NCBI RefSeq assembly: GCF_900090245.1
Contig: NZ_FMDN01000002.1
Location: 1 to 64,000, forward strand
DNA: 64,000 bases
DNA from: Micromonospora halophytica
Lineage (GTDB): Bacteria > Actinomycetota > Actinomycetes > Mycobacteriales > Micromonosporaceae
Reading direction: 5' to 3'
In this document: positions 18,773 to 29,540 of the stretch, piece by piece
Layout of the letters: each line of letters begins with the position of its first letter
Position numbering within the stretch: position 1 is the stretch's first letter
Notes under the pieces: model-generated
Databases searched by the model: none
What the model saw: the letters and a program-made list of their open reading frames with translations, nothing else
What the model was told of the DNA's origin: nothing
Position numbers and translations under genes: made by a program

Positions 18773-18803
18773 GGCACGGTGTGACACCGGGCCACACCGT
18801 GCC
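18773..18803 (-). terminator. Terminator of ctaB
   Basis: GGCACGGTGTG (18773-18783) pairs exactly with 18793-18803 across a 9-nt loop, 11 bases beyond the ctaB stop. Confidence 0.7.
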
Positions 18804-18814
18804 ACCTTCGGGTG

Positions 18815-19774
18815 TCAGATCAGCGCGTCGACCGCGACAGCGGCGAAGAGGATCGTCAGGTAGGTGGTCGACCAGTGGAACAGCCGCATCGGCTTGACCG
18901 CCTCGCCCCGCCTCACCCGGCGGCACAGCTTGTGCGCCTCGACCAGGAAGATGCCCCCCACCACGAGCGTCGGCACACCGTAGATCGGGCTCATCCCCAT
19001 CGGCCAGAGCGCCAGCGAGGTCAACACGGTGAGCCAGGCGAAGACCAGGATCTCGGCGTTGACCCGGCGGGCCGAGGCCACCACCGGCAGCATCGGGATG
19101 CCGGCCCGCGCGTAGTCGTCCTTGTACTTCATGGCCAGCGGGTAGAAGTGCGGCATCTGCCAGAAGAAGACCACCGCGAAGAGCGCCCACGCCTGCGGCG
19201 CGAGCGAACCGGTGACCGCCGCCCAGCCGATCAGCACCGGCGCGGCCCCGCAGGCACCGCCCCAGAAGGTGTTCGCCGTCGTGGTGCGCTTGAGCCAGAG
19301 CGTGTAGACGAGGTCGTAGTAGGCGATCGCGGCCAGGGTCAGCCCGGCCGCCAGCAGATTGGTGAACGCCACCATCAGCGCCGTCGACACCGCCGCCAGC
19401 ACCAGGCCGAAGATCAGCGCGTTACGCGGCGACACGGTGTGCGCCGGCAGCGGGCGGCGCTTGGTACGCCGCATCAACTGGTCGATGTCCCGGTCGATGT
19501 AGCAGTTGAGCACGCTCGCCGCGCCGGCGGCGAGCGAGCCGCCGATCAGCACCACCGCCACCAGCCAGAGCGACGGCATGCCACCGTCCGCGAGCATCAT
19601 CGCCGGCACCGTGGTCACCAGCAGCAGCTCGACGATCCGCGGCTTGGTCAGCGCCACGTACGCGGCGACCACCGCCCGGACGTCGCGGCGCGGTTTCGCC
19701 GACTCCTCGGCCACCGTGCGCACCGGCGGCTGCCCGGCAGAGTTGCTGACGGGGCGCTCGGTGATCATGCTCAC
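18815..19774 (-). CDS. ctaB: Protoheme IX farnesyltransferase (heme O synthase)
   Basis: A 319-aa polytopic prenyltransferase of the UbiA superfamily that adds farnesyl to protoheme to make heme O, the substrate of CtaA. The Asp-rich prenyl-diphosphate motif [20 protein letters not shown] is clear, as are [20 protein letters not shown] and [20 protein letters not shown]. About nine helices are predicted. GTG 19774 is preferred because GGAAGGTGG lies 6 nt upstream; ATG 19768 two codons inside is the alternative. A longer in-frame reading to 19846 lacks SD support. It is divergent from tkt. Confidence 0.94.
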   Translation of the reverse strand: MSMITERPVSNSAGQPPVRTVAEESAKPRRDVRAVVAAYVALTKPRIVELLLVTTVPAMMLADGGMPSLWLVAVVLIGGSLAAGAASVLNCYIDRDIDQLMRRTKRRPLPAHTVSPRNALIFGLVLAAVSTALMVAFTNLLAAGLTLAAIAYYDLVYTLWLKRTTTANTFWGGACGAAPVLIGWAAVTGSLAPQAWALFAVVFFWQMPHFYPLAMKYKDDYARAGIPMLPVVASARRVNAEILVFAWLTVLTSLALWPMGMSPIYGVPTLVVGGIFLVEAHKLCRRVRRGEAVKPMRLFHWSTTYLTILFAAVAVDALI

Positions 19775-19987
19775 GGATTGCCACCTTCCGGCTTCGGCAG
19801 GGGGATCGGGTCGGCCGGACCCGACTGGGTCCACACACCGCCCCACACACTACGCGCTGTCGTTTTGGCTGCCCGGGCGACCCGACAACGGTGCGAGCCG
19901 TCACACCTGGCGACCGAACGGTCCCGGCGTCCGACACGTACCCGTCGGCGTGCAGTGATCCCCGGGCGGAGGTTTAGGGCCGCTCGA

Positions 19988-19993
19988 TAGGGT
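19988..19993 (+). promoter_or_regulatory. Putative -10 of the tkt promoter
   Basis: TAGGGT lies 43 nt before the tkt GTG and would give a 5' leader of roughly 37 nt containing the GAGGAG SD. No good -35 is seen. Confidence 0.35.
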
Positions 19994-20036
19994 CACTGGT
20001 GAGGGTTCCGCCCATCTGCCGAGGAGCACAACCATC

Positions 20037-22175
20037 GTGGCTGCCAACCGTCCCGAGCACTCCGCTCTCAACTGGTCCGACCTCGACCGCAGGGCCGTCG
20101 ACACCGTCCGCGTGCTGGCCATGGACGCCGTGGAGAAATCCGGCAACGGTCACCCGGGCACCGCGATGAGCCTCGCGCCCGCGGCGTACCTGCTCTTCAA
20201 CCGGGTGATGCGGCACAACCCGGCCGACCCGAACTGGCCCGGCCGGGACCGGTTCGTGCTCTCCGCCGGGCACTCCAGCCTGACTCTCTACATCCAGCTC
20301 TTCCTCTCCGGCTACCCGCTGAGCCTGGAAGACCTGAAGTCGCTGCGGCAGTGGGGCTCGCTGACCCCGGGCCACCCCGAGCACGGGCACACCCCCGGCG
20401 TCGAGACCACCACCGGCCCACTGGGCCAGGGCATGGGCAACGCGGTGGGCATGGCGATGGCCGCCCGTCGCGAACGCGGCCTCTTCGACCCGGAGAGCGA
20501 GCCCGGCGCGTCGGTCTTCGACCACGACATCTGGTGCATCGCCTCCGACGGCGACATCGAGGAGGGCATCAGCCACGAGGCCAGCGCCCTCGCCGGCCAC
20601 CAGCAGCTCGGCAACCTCTGCGTGATCTACGACGACAACGAGATCTCGATCGAGGACGACACCCGGATCGCCAAGAGCGAGGACGTCGCGGCCCGCTACG
20701 AGGCGTACGGCTGGCACGTGCAGACCGTCGACTGGCGCGCCGGCGACGCCGACCAGGGCGACTACCACGAGGACGTCGAGGCGCTGTACCAGGCGCTGCT
20801 GGCCGCCAAGGCGGAGACCGACCGCCCCTCCTTCATCGCGCTGCGCACCATCATCGGCTGGCCCGCCCCGAACAAGAAGAACACCGGCAAGATCCACGGC
20901 TCGGCGCTCGGCGCCGACGAGGTGGCCGCCACCAAGCAGATCCTCGGCTTCGACCCGCAGCAGAACTTCGAGGTCGACGAGGAGGTCCTCGGCCACGCCC
21001 GGCTGGTGATGGGCCGGGGTGACGCGGCCCAGCGGCAGTGGCAGCAGGCCTTCGACGCCTGGGCCGGCGCCAACGCCGAGCGCAAGGCGCTCCACGACCG
21101 GATGGCCGGCCGGGTGCTGCCCGCCGGCTGGGCCGACGTCCTGCCGACCTTCCCGGCGGACGCCAAGGGCGTGGCCACCCGGGCCGCCTCCGGCAAGGTG
21201 CTGGAGGCGCTCGCCCCGGTGCTGCCGGAGCTGTGGGGCGGCTCGGCCGACCTGGCGGAGAGCAACAACACCACCATGAAGGGCGAGCCGTCGTTCATCC
21301 CGGCCGCGCACGCCACCAAGGACTTCCCCGGCCACGAGTACGGCCGCACGCTGCACTTCGGCATCCGTGAGCACGCCATGGGCGCGATCCTCAACGGCAT
21401 CGCCCTGCACGGCGGCACCCGCCCGTACGGCGGCACCTTCCTGGTGTTCAGCGACTACATGCGCCCCTCGGTGCGGCTCGCCGCGCTGATGAAGCTGCCG
21501 GTGGTCTACGTCTGGACGCACGACTCGATCGGCCTCGGCGAGGACGGCCCGACCCATCAGCCGGTGGAGCACCTGACCGCGCTGCGCGCCATCCCCGGCC
21601 TGGACGTGGTCCGGCCCGCCGACGCCAACGAGACCGCCTGGGCCTGGCGGCAGGCGCTGGAGCACACCGACCGGCCGACCGCGCTGGCGCTGAGCCGGCA
21701 GGCGCTGCCGACGCTGGACCGTACGCAGCTCGGCGGTGCCGAGGGTGTCGCCAAGGGCGGGTACGTGCTGGCCGAGGCGTCCAACGGCAAGCCGCAGGTG
21801 ATCATCGTCGGCACCGGCTCGGAGGTGCAGCTCTGCCTCACCGCCCGGGAGCGGCTGGAGGCCGACGGCACCCCGACCCGGGTCGTCTCGATGCCCTGCC
21901 AGGAGTGGTTCCACGCGCAGGACGAGGCGTACCGGGAGTCGGTGCTGCCGCGCGGGGTAAAGGCTCGGGTGAGCGTGGAGGCGGGCATCGCGATGTCCTG
22001 GCGCGGCGTCGTCGGGGACCTCGGCGAGAGCGTGAGCCTGGAGCACTACGGGGCGAGCGCGCCGCACACCGTGCTCTTCGAGCAGTTCGGGTTCACCCCG
22101 GACCGGATCGTGGCGGCGGCTCACGCGTCGCTGGCCCGGGTGGGCGACATCACCGGTTTCACGACCGGCAACTGA
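20037..22175 (+). CDS. tkt: Transketolase
   Basis: A 712-aa thiamine-diphosphate enzyme that moves two-carbon units between sugar phosphates in the non-oxidative pentose phosphate pathway. The first domain shows [20 protein letters not shown] and the ThDP/Mg motif [20 protein letters not shown] with the following NLCVIYDDN. The second domain shows [20 protein letters not shown], with the catalytic-type glutamate, and [18 protein letters not shown] and [19 protein letters not shown]. The length is normal. GTG 20037 has GAGGAG about 12 nt upstream. First gene of the pentose phosphate block, followed 16 nt later by tal. Confidence 0.97.
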   Translation: MAANRPEHSALNWSDLDRRAVDTVRVLAMDAVEKSGNGHPGTAMSLAPAAYLLFNRVMRHNPADPNWPGRDRFVLSAGHSSLTLYIQLFLSGYPLSLEDLKSLRQWGSLTPGHPEHGHTPGVETTTGPLGQGMGNAVGMAMAARRERGLFDPESEPGASVFDHDIWCIASDGDIEEGISHEASALAGHQQLGNLCVIYDDNEISIEDDTRIAKSEDVAARYEAYGWHVQTVDWRAGDADQGDYHEDVEALYQALLAAKAETDRPSFIALRTIIGWPAPNKKNTGKIHGSALGADEVAATKQILGFDPQQNFEVDEEVLGHARLVMGRGDAAQRQWQQAFDAWAGANAERKALHDRMAGRVLPAGWADVLPTFPADAKGVATRAASGKVLEALAPVLPELWGGSADLAESNNTTMKGEPSFIPAAHATKDFPGHEYGRTLHFGIREHAMGAILNGIALHGGTRPYGGTFLVFSDYMRPSVRLAALMKLPVVYVWTHDSIGLGEDGPTHQPVEHLTALRAIPGLDVVRPADANETAWAWRQALEHTDRPTALALSRQALPTLDRTQLGGAEGVAKGGYVLAEASNGKPQVIIVGTGSEVQLCLTARERLEADGTPTRVVSMPCQEWFHAQDEAYRESVLPRGVKARVSVEAGIAMSWRGVVGDLGESVSLEHYGASAPHTVLFEQFGFTPDRIVAAAHASLARVGDITGFTTGN

Positions 22176-22191
22176 GGGGAGCGTGGACGGC

Positions 22192-23397
22192 ATGACGACG
22201 GACAGGCTGAGCGAACTCACCGCCGCGGGCGTGGCGGTCTGGCTCGATGATCTCTCCCGGGTACGACTGAGCTCCGGCGGGCTGGACCAGCTGCGCCGCG
22301 AGAAGCACGTGGCCGGGGTGACCACGAACCCGACCATCTTCGCCAAGGCGCTGAGCGACGCCGACGAGTACAACTGGCAGCTGCGGGACCTGGCCACCCG
22401 TGGCGTGGAGGTCGAAGAGGCCGTCCGCATGCTCACCACGTACGACGTGCGCTGGGCCTGCGACGTGATGCGCCCGTCGTACGACAAGAGCCACGGCGTC
22501 GACGGCCGGGTCTCCATCGAGGTGGACCCCCGGCTGGCGCACGAGACGGAGCGGACCGTCGCCGAGGCCAAGGCGCTGTGGTGGCTGGTCGACCGGCCGA
22601 ACCTGTTCATCAAGATCCCGGCGACCGAGGCCGGCCTGCCGGCGATCACCGCGACCCTGGCCGAGGGGATCAGCGTGAACGTGACGCTGATCTTCGGCCT
22701 GGACCGCTACTCGCAGGTGATGGAGGCGTTCCTCGCCGGGCTGGAGCAGGCGAAGGCGAACGGTCACGACCTGTCCAGGATCGGCTCGGTGGCGTCCTTC
22801 TTCGTCTCCCGGGTCGACACCGAGGTCGACAAGAGATTGGACCGGATGGCCGGCGAGGCTTCCGACGCCGCGGGCAAGGAGCGCGCGCTGGGGCTCAAGG
22901 GGCGCGCCGCCGTCGCCAACGCCCAGCTCGCCTACGAACGCTACGGCCAGGTCTTCTCCTCGGACCGCTGGCAGGCCCTGGCCGACGCGGGCGCCCACCC
23001 GCAGCGGCCGCTCTGGGCGTCCACCTCGACGAAGAACCCGGAGTACCGGGACGTGATCTACGTCGAGGAGCTGATCGCCCCCGGCACGGTCAACACCATG
23101 CCCGAGTCGGTGATCCACGCGTACGCCGACCACGGCGAGACCCGGGGCGACACCATCACCGGGTCGTACGACGCGGCGCGCACGGTCTTCACCGACCTGG
23201 AGTCGGTCGGGGTGGACATGTCCGACGTGATCGCCACCCTGGAGCGCGAGGGCGTGGAGAAGTTCGAGGCCAGCTGGCTGGAGCTGCTCGACGGCGTGAC
23301 GAAGTCGCTGGTCGAGGCGGCGAAGGGCACCGGCAGGCCGAACCGGGCCGCCAAGGGCGACGCACAGGCCGCCGAGCAGGCCGGGGGCAACGCGTGA
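22192..23397 (+). CDS. tal: Transaldolase
   Basis: A 401-aa actinobacterial-type transaldolase that exchanges dihydroxyacetone units between sugar phosphates by a Schiff-base lysine. Recognisable stretches are [16 protein letters not shown] [53 protein letters not shown] with the catalytic Lys in FIKIPAT, and [35 protein letters not shown] and [23 protein letters not shown] 22192 is 10 nt after GGGGAGC; the GTG at 22183 is too close to that SD. The C-terminus is Ala/Gly-rich. It ends at a strong hairpin that separates it from pgi. Confidence 0.95.
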   Translation: MTTDRLSELTAAGVAVWLDDLSRVRLSSGGLDQLRREKHVAGVTTNPTIFAKALSDADEYNWQLRDLATRGVEVEEAVRMLTTYDVRWACDVMRPSYDKSHGVDGRVSIEVDPRLAHETERTVAEAKALWWLVDRPNLFIKIPATEAGLPAITATLAEGISVNVTLIFGLDRYSQVMEAFLAGLEQAKANGHDLSRIGSVASFFVSRVDTEVDKRLDRMAGEASDAAGKERALGLKGRAAVANAQLAYERYGQVFSSDRWQALADAGAHPQRPLWASTSTKNPEYRDVIYVEELIAPGTVNTMPESVIHAYADHGETRGDTITGSYDAARTVFTDLESVGVDMSDVIATLEREGVEKFEASWLELLDGVTKSLVEAAKGTGRPNRAAKGDAQAAEQAGGNA

Positions 23398-23409
23398 CGT
23401 TGGGCGTCG

Positions 23410-23442
23410 GACGCGCCGCGGGGTTCCGCCCCGCGGCGCGTC
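23410..23442 (+). terminator. Strong hairpin between tal and pgi
   Basis: GACGCGCCGCGGGG (23410-23423) pairs perfectly with 23429-23442 across a 5-nt loop, 12 bases after the tal stop and 30 before the pgi ATG. It is a terminator or attenuator inside the pentose phosphate block. Confidence 0.65.
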
Positions 23443-23472
23443 ACGCCGTCGCCCGCCCGGCCCGGTGGCCGC

Positions 23473-25116
23473 ATGAGTGACCTGACGGCCGAGCCGGCGG
23501 TCGCGGCCGCCGGGTTGGCCGTGCACGGCGCGGACGCCGTCGACGGCGCCACCCGGCTGCGGGAGGACCTGGTCGGTCGGGGCCTGCCGGCGCGGCTGGC
23601 CGGCAAGGACCCCGCGCTGTGGGGGCCGGACGCCGAGCCGACGGCGCGCCTGCGGCTGGGCTGGCTGGACACCCACCGGCGCAGCCGGGAGCTGCTCCCC
23701 CAGCTCGCCGAGCTGACGGCGGAGCTGGCCGACCTGGACCACGTGGTCCTCGTCGGGATGGGCGGCTCGTCGCTGGCCGCCGAGACCATCGTCCGTACGC
23801 TGGGCCGGCCGCTGACCGTGCTCGACACGACCGACCCGGGACGAATCCGGGCGGTGCTGGCCGACCGGCTGGAGCGCACCGTGGTGGTGGTCGCCAGCAA
23901 GTCCGGCGCCACCGTGGAGACCGACAGCCACCGCCGGGCGTACTGGCAGGCGTTCCTGGACGCCGGGATGGGCGAGGCCGAGGCGGCCCGGCACTTCGTG
24001 GTGGTGACCGACCCGGGTTCGCCGCTGGAGGCCGTCGCCCACGAGATGGGCGCGGTGGTGCTGCCCGCCGACCCGGAGGTGGGCGGCCGGTACGCGGCGC
24101 TGACCGCCTTCGGCCTGGTCCCGGCCGCGCTGGCCGGGGCCGAGGTGACCGCCCTGCTGGACGACGCCGAGGCGTTCTCGGCGTCGCTGGGCCGGGACGC
24201 GGACAATCCCGCCCTGGCGCTGGGCGCGGCGCTGGGCGCGGCGGCCACCGGGGGCCGGGGCACGGTCGCCCTGGTCGGCGACGGCACCGGCCTGGACGGC
24301 CTCGGTGACTGGGCCGAGCAGTTGCTGGCCGAGTCGACCGGCAAGGCCGGCACCGGCATCCTGCCGGTGGTCGTGGAGTCACCCGTGGCACCCGGCGTCG
24401 CCGGGCCGGACGTGCTGACCGTCAGCTACGGCGGCGCCCTGGCCGCCGGAGACGTCCCCGGCGGCGGATGCGCGCCGGACCTGGCGGTGAACGGTCCGCT
24501 GGGCGCGCACTTCCTCGCCTGGGAGTACGCCACGACCGTCGCCGCGACGGTGCTCGGTGTCGACCCCTTCGACCAGCCGGACGTCGCCGCGAGCAAGGAG
24601 AACACCCGGCGGATCCTGGAGTCCGGGCCACCGACGCAGACACCGTCGCGCACCGAGGGCGCCATCGAGGTGTACGCCCCACCGGGCGCCCCCGCCGACC
24701 TCGACGGCGCGCTGCGGCACCTGCTCGACGGGGTGGACGTCGCCGGTCACCTCGCCGTGACGGCGTACCTGGACCGGGTCGCCGACGCCGACGCGGCGGA
24801 GCTGCGACCGCTGCTGGCCCGGACGCTCGGGCGGCCGGTCACCTTCGGGTGGGGCCCCCGGTACCTGCACTCCACCGGGCAGTACCACAAGGGTGGCCCG
24901 CCGGTCGGCAGCTATCTTCAGCTCACCGGGGCGGTGGACGTTGATCTGCCGGTGCCGGGACGGCCGTACTCCTTCGGAGAGTTACAGGCGGCACAGGCCA
25001 CCGGCGACCGGCAGGCGCTGATCGAGCGGGGCCGACCGGTGCTGCGGCTGCACCTGACCGACAGGGCGGCCGGGCTGGCCCAGCTGCGGGATGCGATCGG
25101 ACGATGGCGGGCGTGA
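23473..25116 (+). CDS. pgi: Glucose-6-phosphate isomerase (actinobacterial SIS-domain type)
   Basis: A 547-aa enzyme of the kind that in some actinobacteria is fused to transaldolase; it interconverts glucose-6-phosphate and fructose-6-phosphate. Two SIS halves are seen: first [20 protein letters not shown] and [20 protein letters not shown], then [19 protein letters not shown]. The C-terminal part carries [18 protein letters not shown] and [20 protein letters not shown], which hold the catalytic Glu/Lys/His type residues. The sequence is shorter and divergent from the E. coli-like Pgi. ATG 23473 has no clear SD. Its stop overlaps the possible upstream starts of zwf. Confidence 0.92.
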   Translation: MSDLTAEPAVAAAGLAVHGADAVDGATRLREDLVGRGLPARLAGKDPALWGPDAEPTARLRLGWLDTHRRSRELLPQLAELTAELADLDHVVLVGMGGSSLAAETIVRTLGRPLTVLDTTDPGRIRAVLADRLERTVVVVASKSGATVETDSHRRAYWQAFLDAGMGEAEAARHFVVVTDPGSPLEAVAHEMGAVVLPADPEVGGRYAALTAFGLVPAALAGAEVTALLDDAEAFSASLGRDADNPALALGAALGAAATGGRGTVALVGDGTGLDGLGDWAEQLLAESTGKAGTGILPVVVESPVAPGVAGPDVLTVSYGGALAAGDVPGGGCAPDLAVNGPLGAHFLAWEYATTVAATVLGVDPFDQPDVAASKENTRRILESGPPTQTPSRTEGAIEVYAPPGAPADLDGALRHLLDGVDVAGHLAVTAYLDRVADADAAELRPLLARTLGRPVTFGWGPRYLHSTGQYHKGGPPVGSYLQLTGAVDVDLPVPGRPYSFGELQAAQATGDRQALIERGRPVLRLHLTDRAAGLAQLRDAIGRWRA

Positions 25117-25154
25117 CGATGGACGACATGGACCAGACCGAGCGAGGAGGCGGC

Positions 25155-26669
25155 GTGAATCCGCTGCGCGACGCGCAGGACCGACGACTTCCCCGGATCC
25201 CGGAGCCCTGCGCTCTGGTGATCTTCGGGGTGACCGGCGACCTGGCGCGCAAGAAGTTGCTGCCGGCGGTCTACGACCTGGCCAACCGGGGACTGCTGCC
25301 CCCCGGATTCGTGGTTCTGGGCTTCGCCCGGCGCGACTGGGGTGACGGCGACTTCGAGTCGCTGGCCCACGAGGCGGCGCGGAAGCACGCCCGTACACCG
25401 TGGCGGGAGGAGGTGTGGTCGCGGCTGGCCGGCAACATCAAGTTCGTCGGCGGCTCGTTCGACGACGACGCGGCCTTCGACAAGCTCGCCCGGACACTGG
25501 ACGACCTGCGCGCCAGCCACGGCATCCACGGCAACGCCGCCTTCTACTTCTCCATCCCCCCGACCGCCTTCCCCGTGGTGCTCAAGCAACTCGCCCGCAC
25601 CGGCATGGCCGACAACGAGAAGTGCGGCGGCTGGCGCCGGGTGGTGGTGGAGAAGCCGTTCGGGCACGACCTGCCGTCGGCCAAGGAGCTCAACGACCTC
25701 GTCGACGACGTCTTCACCCGCCAGGACGTCTTCCGCATCGACCACTACCTGGGCAAGGAGACGGTCCAGAACATCCTCGCCCTGCGGTTCGCCAACAACC
25801 TCTTCGAACCCCTGTGGAACTCCAAGTACGTCGACTCGGTGCAGATCACCATGGCCGAGGACGTCGGCATCGGCACCCGGGCCGGGTTCTACGACTCGGT
25901 CGGCACCGCCCGCGACGTGCTCCAGAACCACCTGCTCCAGCTGCTCGCCCTGGTGGCGATGGAGGAGCCGACCAGCTTCGACGCCGACGAGATCCGGGCC
26001 GAGAAGCTGAAGGTGCTCAAGGCGATCACCCTGCCCAGGGACATCTCCCGGGGCACCGTACGCGGGCAGTACCTGCCCGGCTGGGTCGGCGGTCAGCGGG
26101 CGGTCGGCTACCTGGACGAGGACGACGTGCCGGCGGACTCCACCACCGAGACGTACGTCGCCGTCGAGCTGGGCATCCAGAACCGCCGCTGGGCGGGGGT
26201 GCCGTTCTACATCCGCGCCGGCAAGCGGCTGCCGCGCCGGGTGACCGAGGTGGCCGTCATGTTCAAGAAGGCGCCCCACCTGCCCTTCAACCCGGCCGAC
26301 ATGGAGTCGCTGGGCCCCAACCAGCTGGTCATCCGGGTGCAGCCGGACGAGGGCGTGGTGCTGAAGTTCGGCTCCAAGGTGCCGGGCACCACGATGGAGG
26401 TCCGCGACATCGCGATGGACTTCCAGTACGGCGAGGCGTTCACCGAGTCCAGCCCCGAGGCGTACGAGCGGCTGGTGCTGGACGTGCTGATCGGCGACCG
26501 GACCCTCTTCCCGGACGCCGCCGAGGTCGAACAGAGCTGGGCGGTGGTGGACCCGCTGGAGCACGCCTGGGCGGGCACGAAGCCGGAGCCGTACCGGGCC
26601 GGCGAGTGGGGGCCGCGGGCGGCCGACGAGATGCTGGCCCGCGAGGGCCGCGCCTGGCGGCGGGCGTGA
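25155..26669 (+). CDS. zwf: Glucose-6-phosphate dehydrogenase
   Basis: A 504-aa enzyme that oxidises glucose-6-phosphate with NADP as the entry to the oxidative pentose phosphate pathway. The dinucleotide site is [11 protein letters not shown] near residues 24-34, and the substrate site RIDHYLGKE is at about 194-202, with Lys and His positions conserved. I choose GTG 25155 ([18 protein letters not shown]) because AGGAGG sits 4-5 nt upstream and homologues start in this way. In-frame ATGs at 25104 and 25119 overlap or abut the end of pgi. It is followed by opcA, its known allosteric partner. Confidence 0.96.
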   Translation: MNPLRDAQDRRLPRIPEPCALVIFGVTGDLARKKLLPAVYDLANRGLLPPGFVVLGFARRDWGDGDFESLAHEAARKHARTPWREEVWSRLAGNIKFVGGSFDDDAAFDKLARTLDDLRASHGIHGNAAFYFSIPPTAFPVVLKQLARTGMADNEKCGGWRRVVVEKPFGHDLPSAKELNDLVDDVFTRQDVFRIDHYLGKETVQNILALRFANNLFEPLWNSKYVDSVQITMAEDVGIGTRAGFYDSVGTARDVLQNHLLQLLALVAMEEPTSFDADEIRAEKLKVLKAITLPRDISRGTVRGQYLPGWVGGQRAVGYLDEDDVPADSTTETYVAVELGIQNRRWAGVPFYIRAGKRLPRRVTEVAVMFKKAPHLPFNPADMESLGPNQLVIRVQPDEGVVLKFGSKVPGTTMEVRDIAMDFQYGEAFTESSPEAYERLVLDVLIGDRTLFPDAAEVEQSWAVVDPLEHAWAGTKPEPYRAGEWGPRAADEMLAREGRAWRRA

Positions 26670-26727
26670 GCGGCCACCGCCGGACGGCGGCCGTGGACAG
26701 TCGAAGCGAGCGGACCGGGAGGCTCCA

Positions 26728-27744
26728 GTGATCGGCCTGTGGGACACCACCGGCAACGAGGTGGTCAAGGCGCTCGCCGCGGAACGGCGCAGCGCGGGTG
26801 GGGTGGCCAGCGGCATGGCCCTCACCCTGATCGTGGTGGTGGACGAGAAGCGGGTCCGCGAGGCGGAGGCCGCCGCGACCATCGCCGCGGCGGCCCACCC
26901 GTGCCGGCTGCTGGTCGTCGTCCGCACGGACGTCGAGCGGGAACGCAACCGGCTGGACGCGGAGATCGTCGTCGGCGGCCGGCTCGGCCCCTGCGAGGCC
27001 GTGGTCACCCGGATGTACGGGCGGCTGGCGCTGCACGCCGAGTCGGTGGTGATGCCGCTGCTGGTGCCGGACGTCCCGGTGGTCACCTGGTGGCACGGCG
27101 AGCCGCCGCAGGAGATCGCCACCGACTTCCTCGGCGTGGTGGCCGACCGGCGGATCACCGACTCCGCGCAGGCCGCCGACCCGCTCGAGGCGCTGCGGCA
27201 GCGGGCCCGGGACTACGCCCCGGGCGACACCGACCTGGCCTGGACCCGGATCACCCCGTGGCGCACCCTGGTCGCCGGGGCGTTCGACACCACCGGGGCC
27301 CGGGTCACCGACGCGACGGTGGTCGCGCCGCGCGCCGACCCGACGGCGGCGCTGATGCGCGGCTGGCTGGCCGCCCGGCTCGGCGTCGACCCGCAGTGGC
27401 AGCACACCGACGAGCACCCCCGGATGCGTGAGGTGCAGCTGCGCTGTGCCAACGGCGACGTGCTGACCCTCACCCGTACCGACAGCCTGGCGGTCTTCCG
27501 GCGTACCGGTCAGGAGGACCGGACGCTGCCACTGGTGCGCCGCCCACTCGGCGACGAGCTGGCCGAGGAGCTGCGCCGACTCGACGCCGACCAGGTGTAC
27601 GCCGAGGCGCTCGGCGCCGCGGCCGGGCTGTCCGGCCTCGACCAGCGCCCCGCCCAGCGGGTGCACGTCTGGAAGGACCCGGCGACCGCGCGGCGCGCCG
27701 AGGCCGGGGTGACCGCCCACGCGGGCACCAGCGCCGGCAGTTGA
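26728..27744 (+). CDS. opcA: OpcA, glucose-6-phosphate dehydrogenase assembly/activator protein
   Basis: A 338-aa protein that associates with Zwf and modulates its activity in cyanobacteria and actinobacteria. Family signatures are GLWDTTGNEVVKALAAERR at the N-terminus, HPCRLLVVV, VVTRMYGRLALHAESVVMPL and LVPDVPVVTWWHGEPPQ, then TDLAWTRITPWRTLVAGAFD. GTG 26728 follows GGGAGG with 5-nt spacing. The position directly after zwf is the standard actinobacterial arrangement. A hairpin immediately after the stop separates it from pgl. Confidence 0.95.
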   Translation: MIGLWDTTGNEVVKALAAERRSAGGVASGMALTLIVVVDEKRVREAEAAATIAAAAHPCRLLVVVRTDVERERNRLDAEIVVGGRLGPCEAVVTRMYGRLALHAESVVMPLLVPDVPVVTWWHGEPPQEIATDFLGVVADRRITDSAQAADPLEALRQRARDYAPGDTDLAWTRITPWRTLVAGAFDTTGARVTDATVVAPRADPTAALMRGWLAARLGVDPQWQHTDEHPRMREVQLRCANGDVLTLTRTDSLAVFRRTGQEDRTLPLVRRPLGDELAEELRRLDADQVYAEALGAAAGLSGLDQRPAQRVHVWKDPATARRAEAGVTAHAGTSAGS

Positions 27745-27751
27745 CCGCCGT

Positions 27752-27787
27752 GGTGTGGGTGGGAGCCGTCCGGCCGCCACCCACACC
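27752..27787 (+). terminator. Hairpin between opcA and pgl
   Basis: GGTGTGGGTGG (27752-27762) pairs exactly with 27777-27787 across a 14-nt loop, 7 bases after the opcA stop. It suggests that pgl is at least partly expressed separately. Confidence 0.6.
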
Positions 27788-27885
27788 GACGGGCGGGCGA
27801 GGGCCCGCGACCCACGGGCCGACCGGCCCCCGGGCACGACGAACAGGGACCGCGTGGACGCGGTCGGGAGACGAAGGCACAACAC

Positions 27886-28656
27886 ATGAGTGAGGCGAGT
27901 GTCGCCGTCCACGCCGATGCCGACCTGCTGGCGCAGGCGGTGGCGGCCCGGCTGGTGGTGAAGCTGCTCGACGCGCAGGCGGAGCGGGGCCAGGCCGCCG
28001 TGGTGCTGACCGGCGGGCGGATCGCCGCGGCGGTCTACCGGGCGGTGGCGGCGCTGCCGGCCCGGGACGCGGTCGACTGGTCCCGGGTGGACGTCTGGTG
28101 GGGCGACGAGCGCTTCCTGCCGGCCGGTGACCCGGAGCGCAACGAGACGCAGGCGCGGGCCGCGCTGCTGGACGCCGTACCGCTGGACCCGGCCCGGGTG
28201 CACCCGATGCCGGCCTCGGACGGCCCGGCCGGGGCGGACCCGGAGGCGGGGGCCGCCGCGTACGCCCAGGAGCTGGCCCGGGCGGCCCGCCCCGGGCACG
28301 CCACGCTGCCGCACTTCGACGTGCTGATGCTGGGCGTCGGCGAGGACGGGCACGTGGCGTCGGTCTTCCCGGAGCACCCGGTGCACCACGACAACCGGCC
28401 GGTCAGCGCCGTGCGGGGCAGCCCGAAGCCGCCGCCGCTGCGGACCACGCTCACCCTGCCGGCGATCAACACCGCCGAGGAGGTCTGGCTGGTGGCCAGC
28501 GGCGCGGACAAGGCCCGGGCGGTGGGCATGGCCCTGGCCGGCGCAGGGCCGGTGCAGCTGCCGGCGGCGGGCGTGCAGGGTGTCACGCGTACCCTCTGGC
28601 TGCTGGACCGGGCGGCGGCGGCCGACGTGCCGCCACGCTCGCGCAGCCTGCGCTGA
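27886..28656 (+). CDS. pgl: 6-phosphogluconolactonase
   Basis: A 256-aa cytoplasmic hydrolase of the DevB/NagB fold that opens 6-phosphogluconolactone to 6-phosphogluconate. Conserved stretches include VVLTGGRIAAAVYRAVAALP, DWSRVDVWWGDERFLPAGDP with ERNETQARAALLD, and FDVLMLGVGEDGHVASVFPE, where GVGEDGHVAS is the family hallmark. RLTLTLP-like TLTLPAINTAEEVWLVASG follows. ATG 27886 gives the normal N-terminus. It completes the oxidative branch, and is convergent with rbpA across a shared hairpin. Confidence 0.95.
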   Translation: MSEASVAVHADADLLAQAVAARLVVKLLDAQAERGQAAVVLTGGRIAAAVYRAVAALPARDAVDWSRVDVWWGDERFLPAGDPERNETQARAALLDAVPLDPARVHPMPASDGPAGADPEAGAAAYAQELARAARPGHATLPHFDVLMLGVGEDGHVASVFPEHPVHHDNRPVSAVRGSPKPPPLRTTLTLPAINTAEEVWLVASGADKARAVGMALAGAGPVQLPAAGVQGVTRTLWLLDRAAAADVPPRSRSLR

Positions 28657-28667
28657 GAAGACAGCAC

Positions 28668-28703
28668 GGAGCCCCGGCCCCCCAGCGGGAGGACCGGGGC
28701 TCC
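28668..28703. terminator. Bidirectional terminator pgl / rbpA
   Basis: GGAGCCCCGG (28668-28677) pairs exactly with 28694-28703 between the convergent stops. Confidence 0.75.
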
Positions 28704-28709
28704 GGCGTC

Positions 28710-29054
28710 TCAGTCGCGGCCGCGACGCCGGCGCAGCGCCGCGAGTGCCTCGGCCAGGATGGCCTCCCCCTCCGCGTCGCTGCGCCGCTCCTTCACGTAG
28801 GCCAGGTGGGTCTTGTAGGGCTCGGGGCGGGCCCGGCCGGGCGGGTTGTCGGCGTCCCGGCCGGCGGGCAGGCCGCAGTGGGGGCAGTCCCAGAGGGTGG
28901 GGACGTCGGCGTCGAGCGCCATCCGGATCTGGGTGGCGTGCGAGTTGCGGCACCAGTAGGTCACCGCGTGGCGGGGCGCCAACTGGTAGCGCTCGGCGGG
29001 GCGCTCCGGGGCCGAACCGACCCGTGCGCCCCGGATGATGTTGACACTCGGCAC
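28710..29054 (-). CDS. rbpA: RNA polymerase-binding protein RbpA
   Basis: A 114-aa actinobacterial transcription factor that binds principal sigma factors and RNA polymerase and stabilises the open complex. The zinc-ribbon-like core is visible as YWCRNSHATQIRMALDADVP followed by TLWDCPHCG, and the basic linker and sigma-interaction helix as KTHLAYVKERRSDAEGEAIL. GTG 29054 gives the typical start VPSVNIIRGARVGSAPERP; AGGA lies about 10 nt upstream. Longer in-frame starts would read through the secG terminator. It is a single gene between secG and pgl. Confidence 0.95.
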   Translation of the reverse strand: MPSVNIIRGARVGSAPERPAERYQLAPRHAVTYWCRNSHATQIRMALDADVPTLWDCPHCGLPAGRDADNPPGRARPEPYKTHLAYVKERRSDAEGEAILAEALAALRRRRGRD

Positions 29055-29126
29055 GGCTGCTCGTTCCTGTCCGTCGGAGGGGACCACCACCCGGAGGGGA
29101 GGGCGGCGGCGACGCGGTGCACAAAA

Positions 29127-29161
29127 ATCTGCGCGCGGTCCGTAACGGACCGCGCGCAGAT
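29127..29161 (-). terminator. Intrinsic terminator of secG
   Basis: A 16-bp perfect stem (29127-29142 with 29146-29161) and a 3-nt loop is followed on the minus strand by TTTTT. It is the only hairpin noted here with a clear U-tract. Confidence 0.88.
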
Positions 29162-29184
29162 TGTACGCCGAGACTCCGACGGGA

Positions 29185-29445
29185 TCAGGCCCCGCTGCTG
29201 AGCTGGAGCCGGAGCCAGAGGCCCAGCCCGACAATGCAGGCGAACCAGACGATACTCACCAGGACGGTGTAGCGGTCCAGATTCTTCTCGGCCACCGACG
29301 AGCCGGCCAGGCTGGAGCTGACCCCACCGCCGAACATGCTCGACAGACCGCCGCCCTTACCGCGGTGCAGCAGGATCAGCATGGTGAGCAGAACGCTCGT
29401 GATGACCAGCAACACGATCAACGTGTATGCGAACCAGATCGGCAT
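29185..29445 (-). CDS. secG: SecG, accessory subunit of the SecYEG translocon
   Basis: An 86-aa membrane protein with two helices, about 5-26 (FAYTLIVLLVITSVLLTMLI) and 60-80 (VLVSIVWFACIVGLGLWL), joined by the Gly/Ser-rich loop HRGKGGGLSSMFGGGV that is typical of SecG. It assists protein export through SecYE. Position downstream of the gap-pgk-tpiA genes is the usual one in actinobacteria and firmicutes. The gene lies 95 nt from tpiA and is followed by a strong intrinsic terminator, so it is probably the last gene of that transcript. Confidence 0.94.
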   Translation of the reverse strand: MPIWFAYTLIVLLVITSVLLTMLILLHRGKGGGLSSMFGGGVSSSLAGSSVAEKNLDRYTVLVSIVWFACIVGLGLWLRLQLSSGA

Positions 29446-29540
29446 GGCTGGGGTCAGTCCTCTCGTTACGATCCTCGCCCGGGCAGATCGGGCACGGCGG
29501 CACCGACCGGTGGACGGGCGGAGTCAAGGATAGCGAGCGA

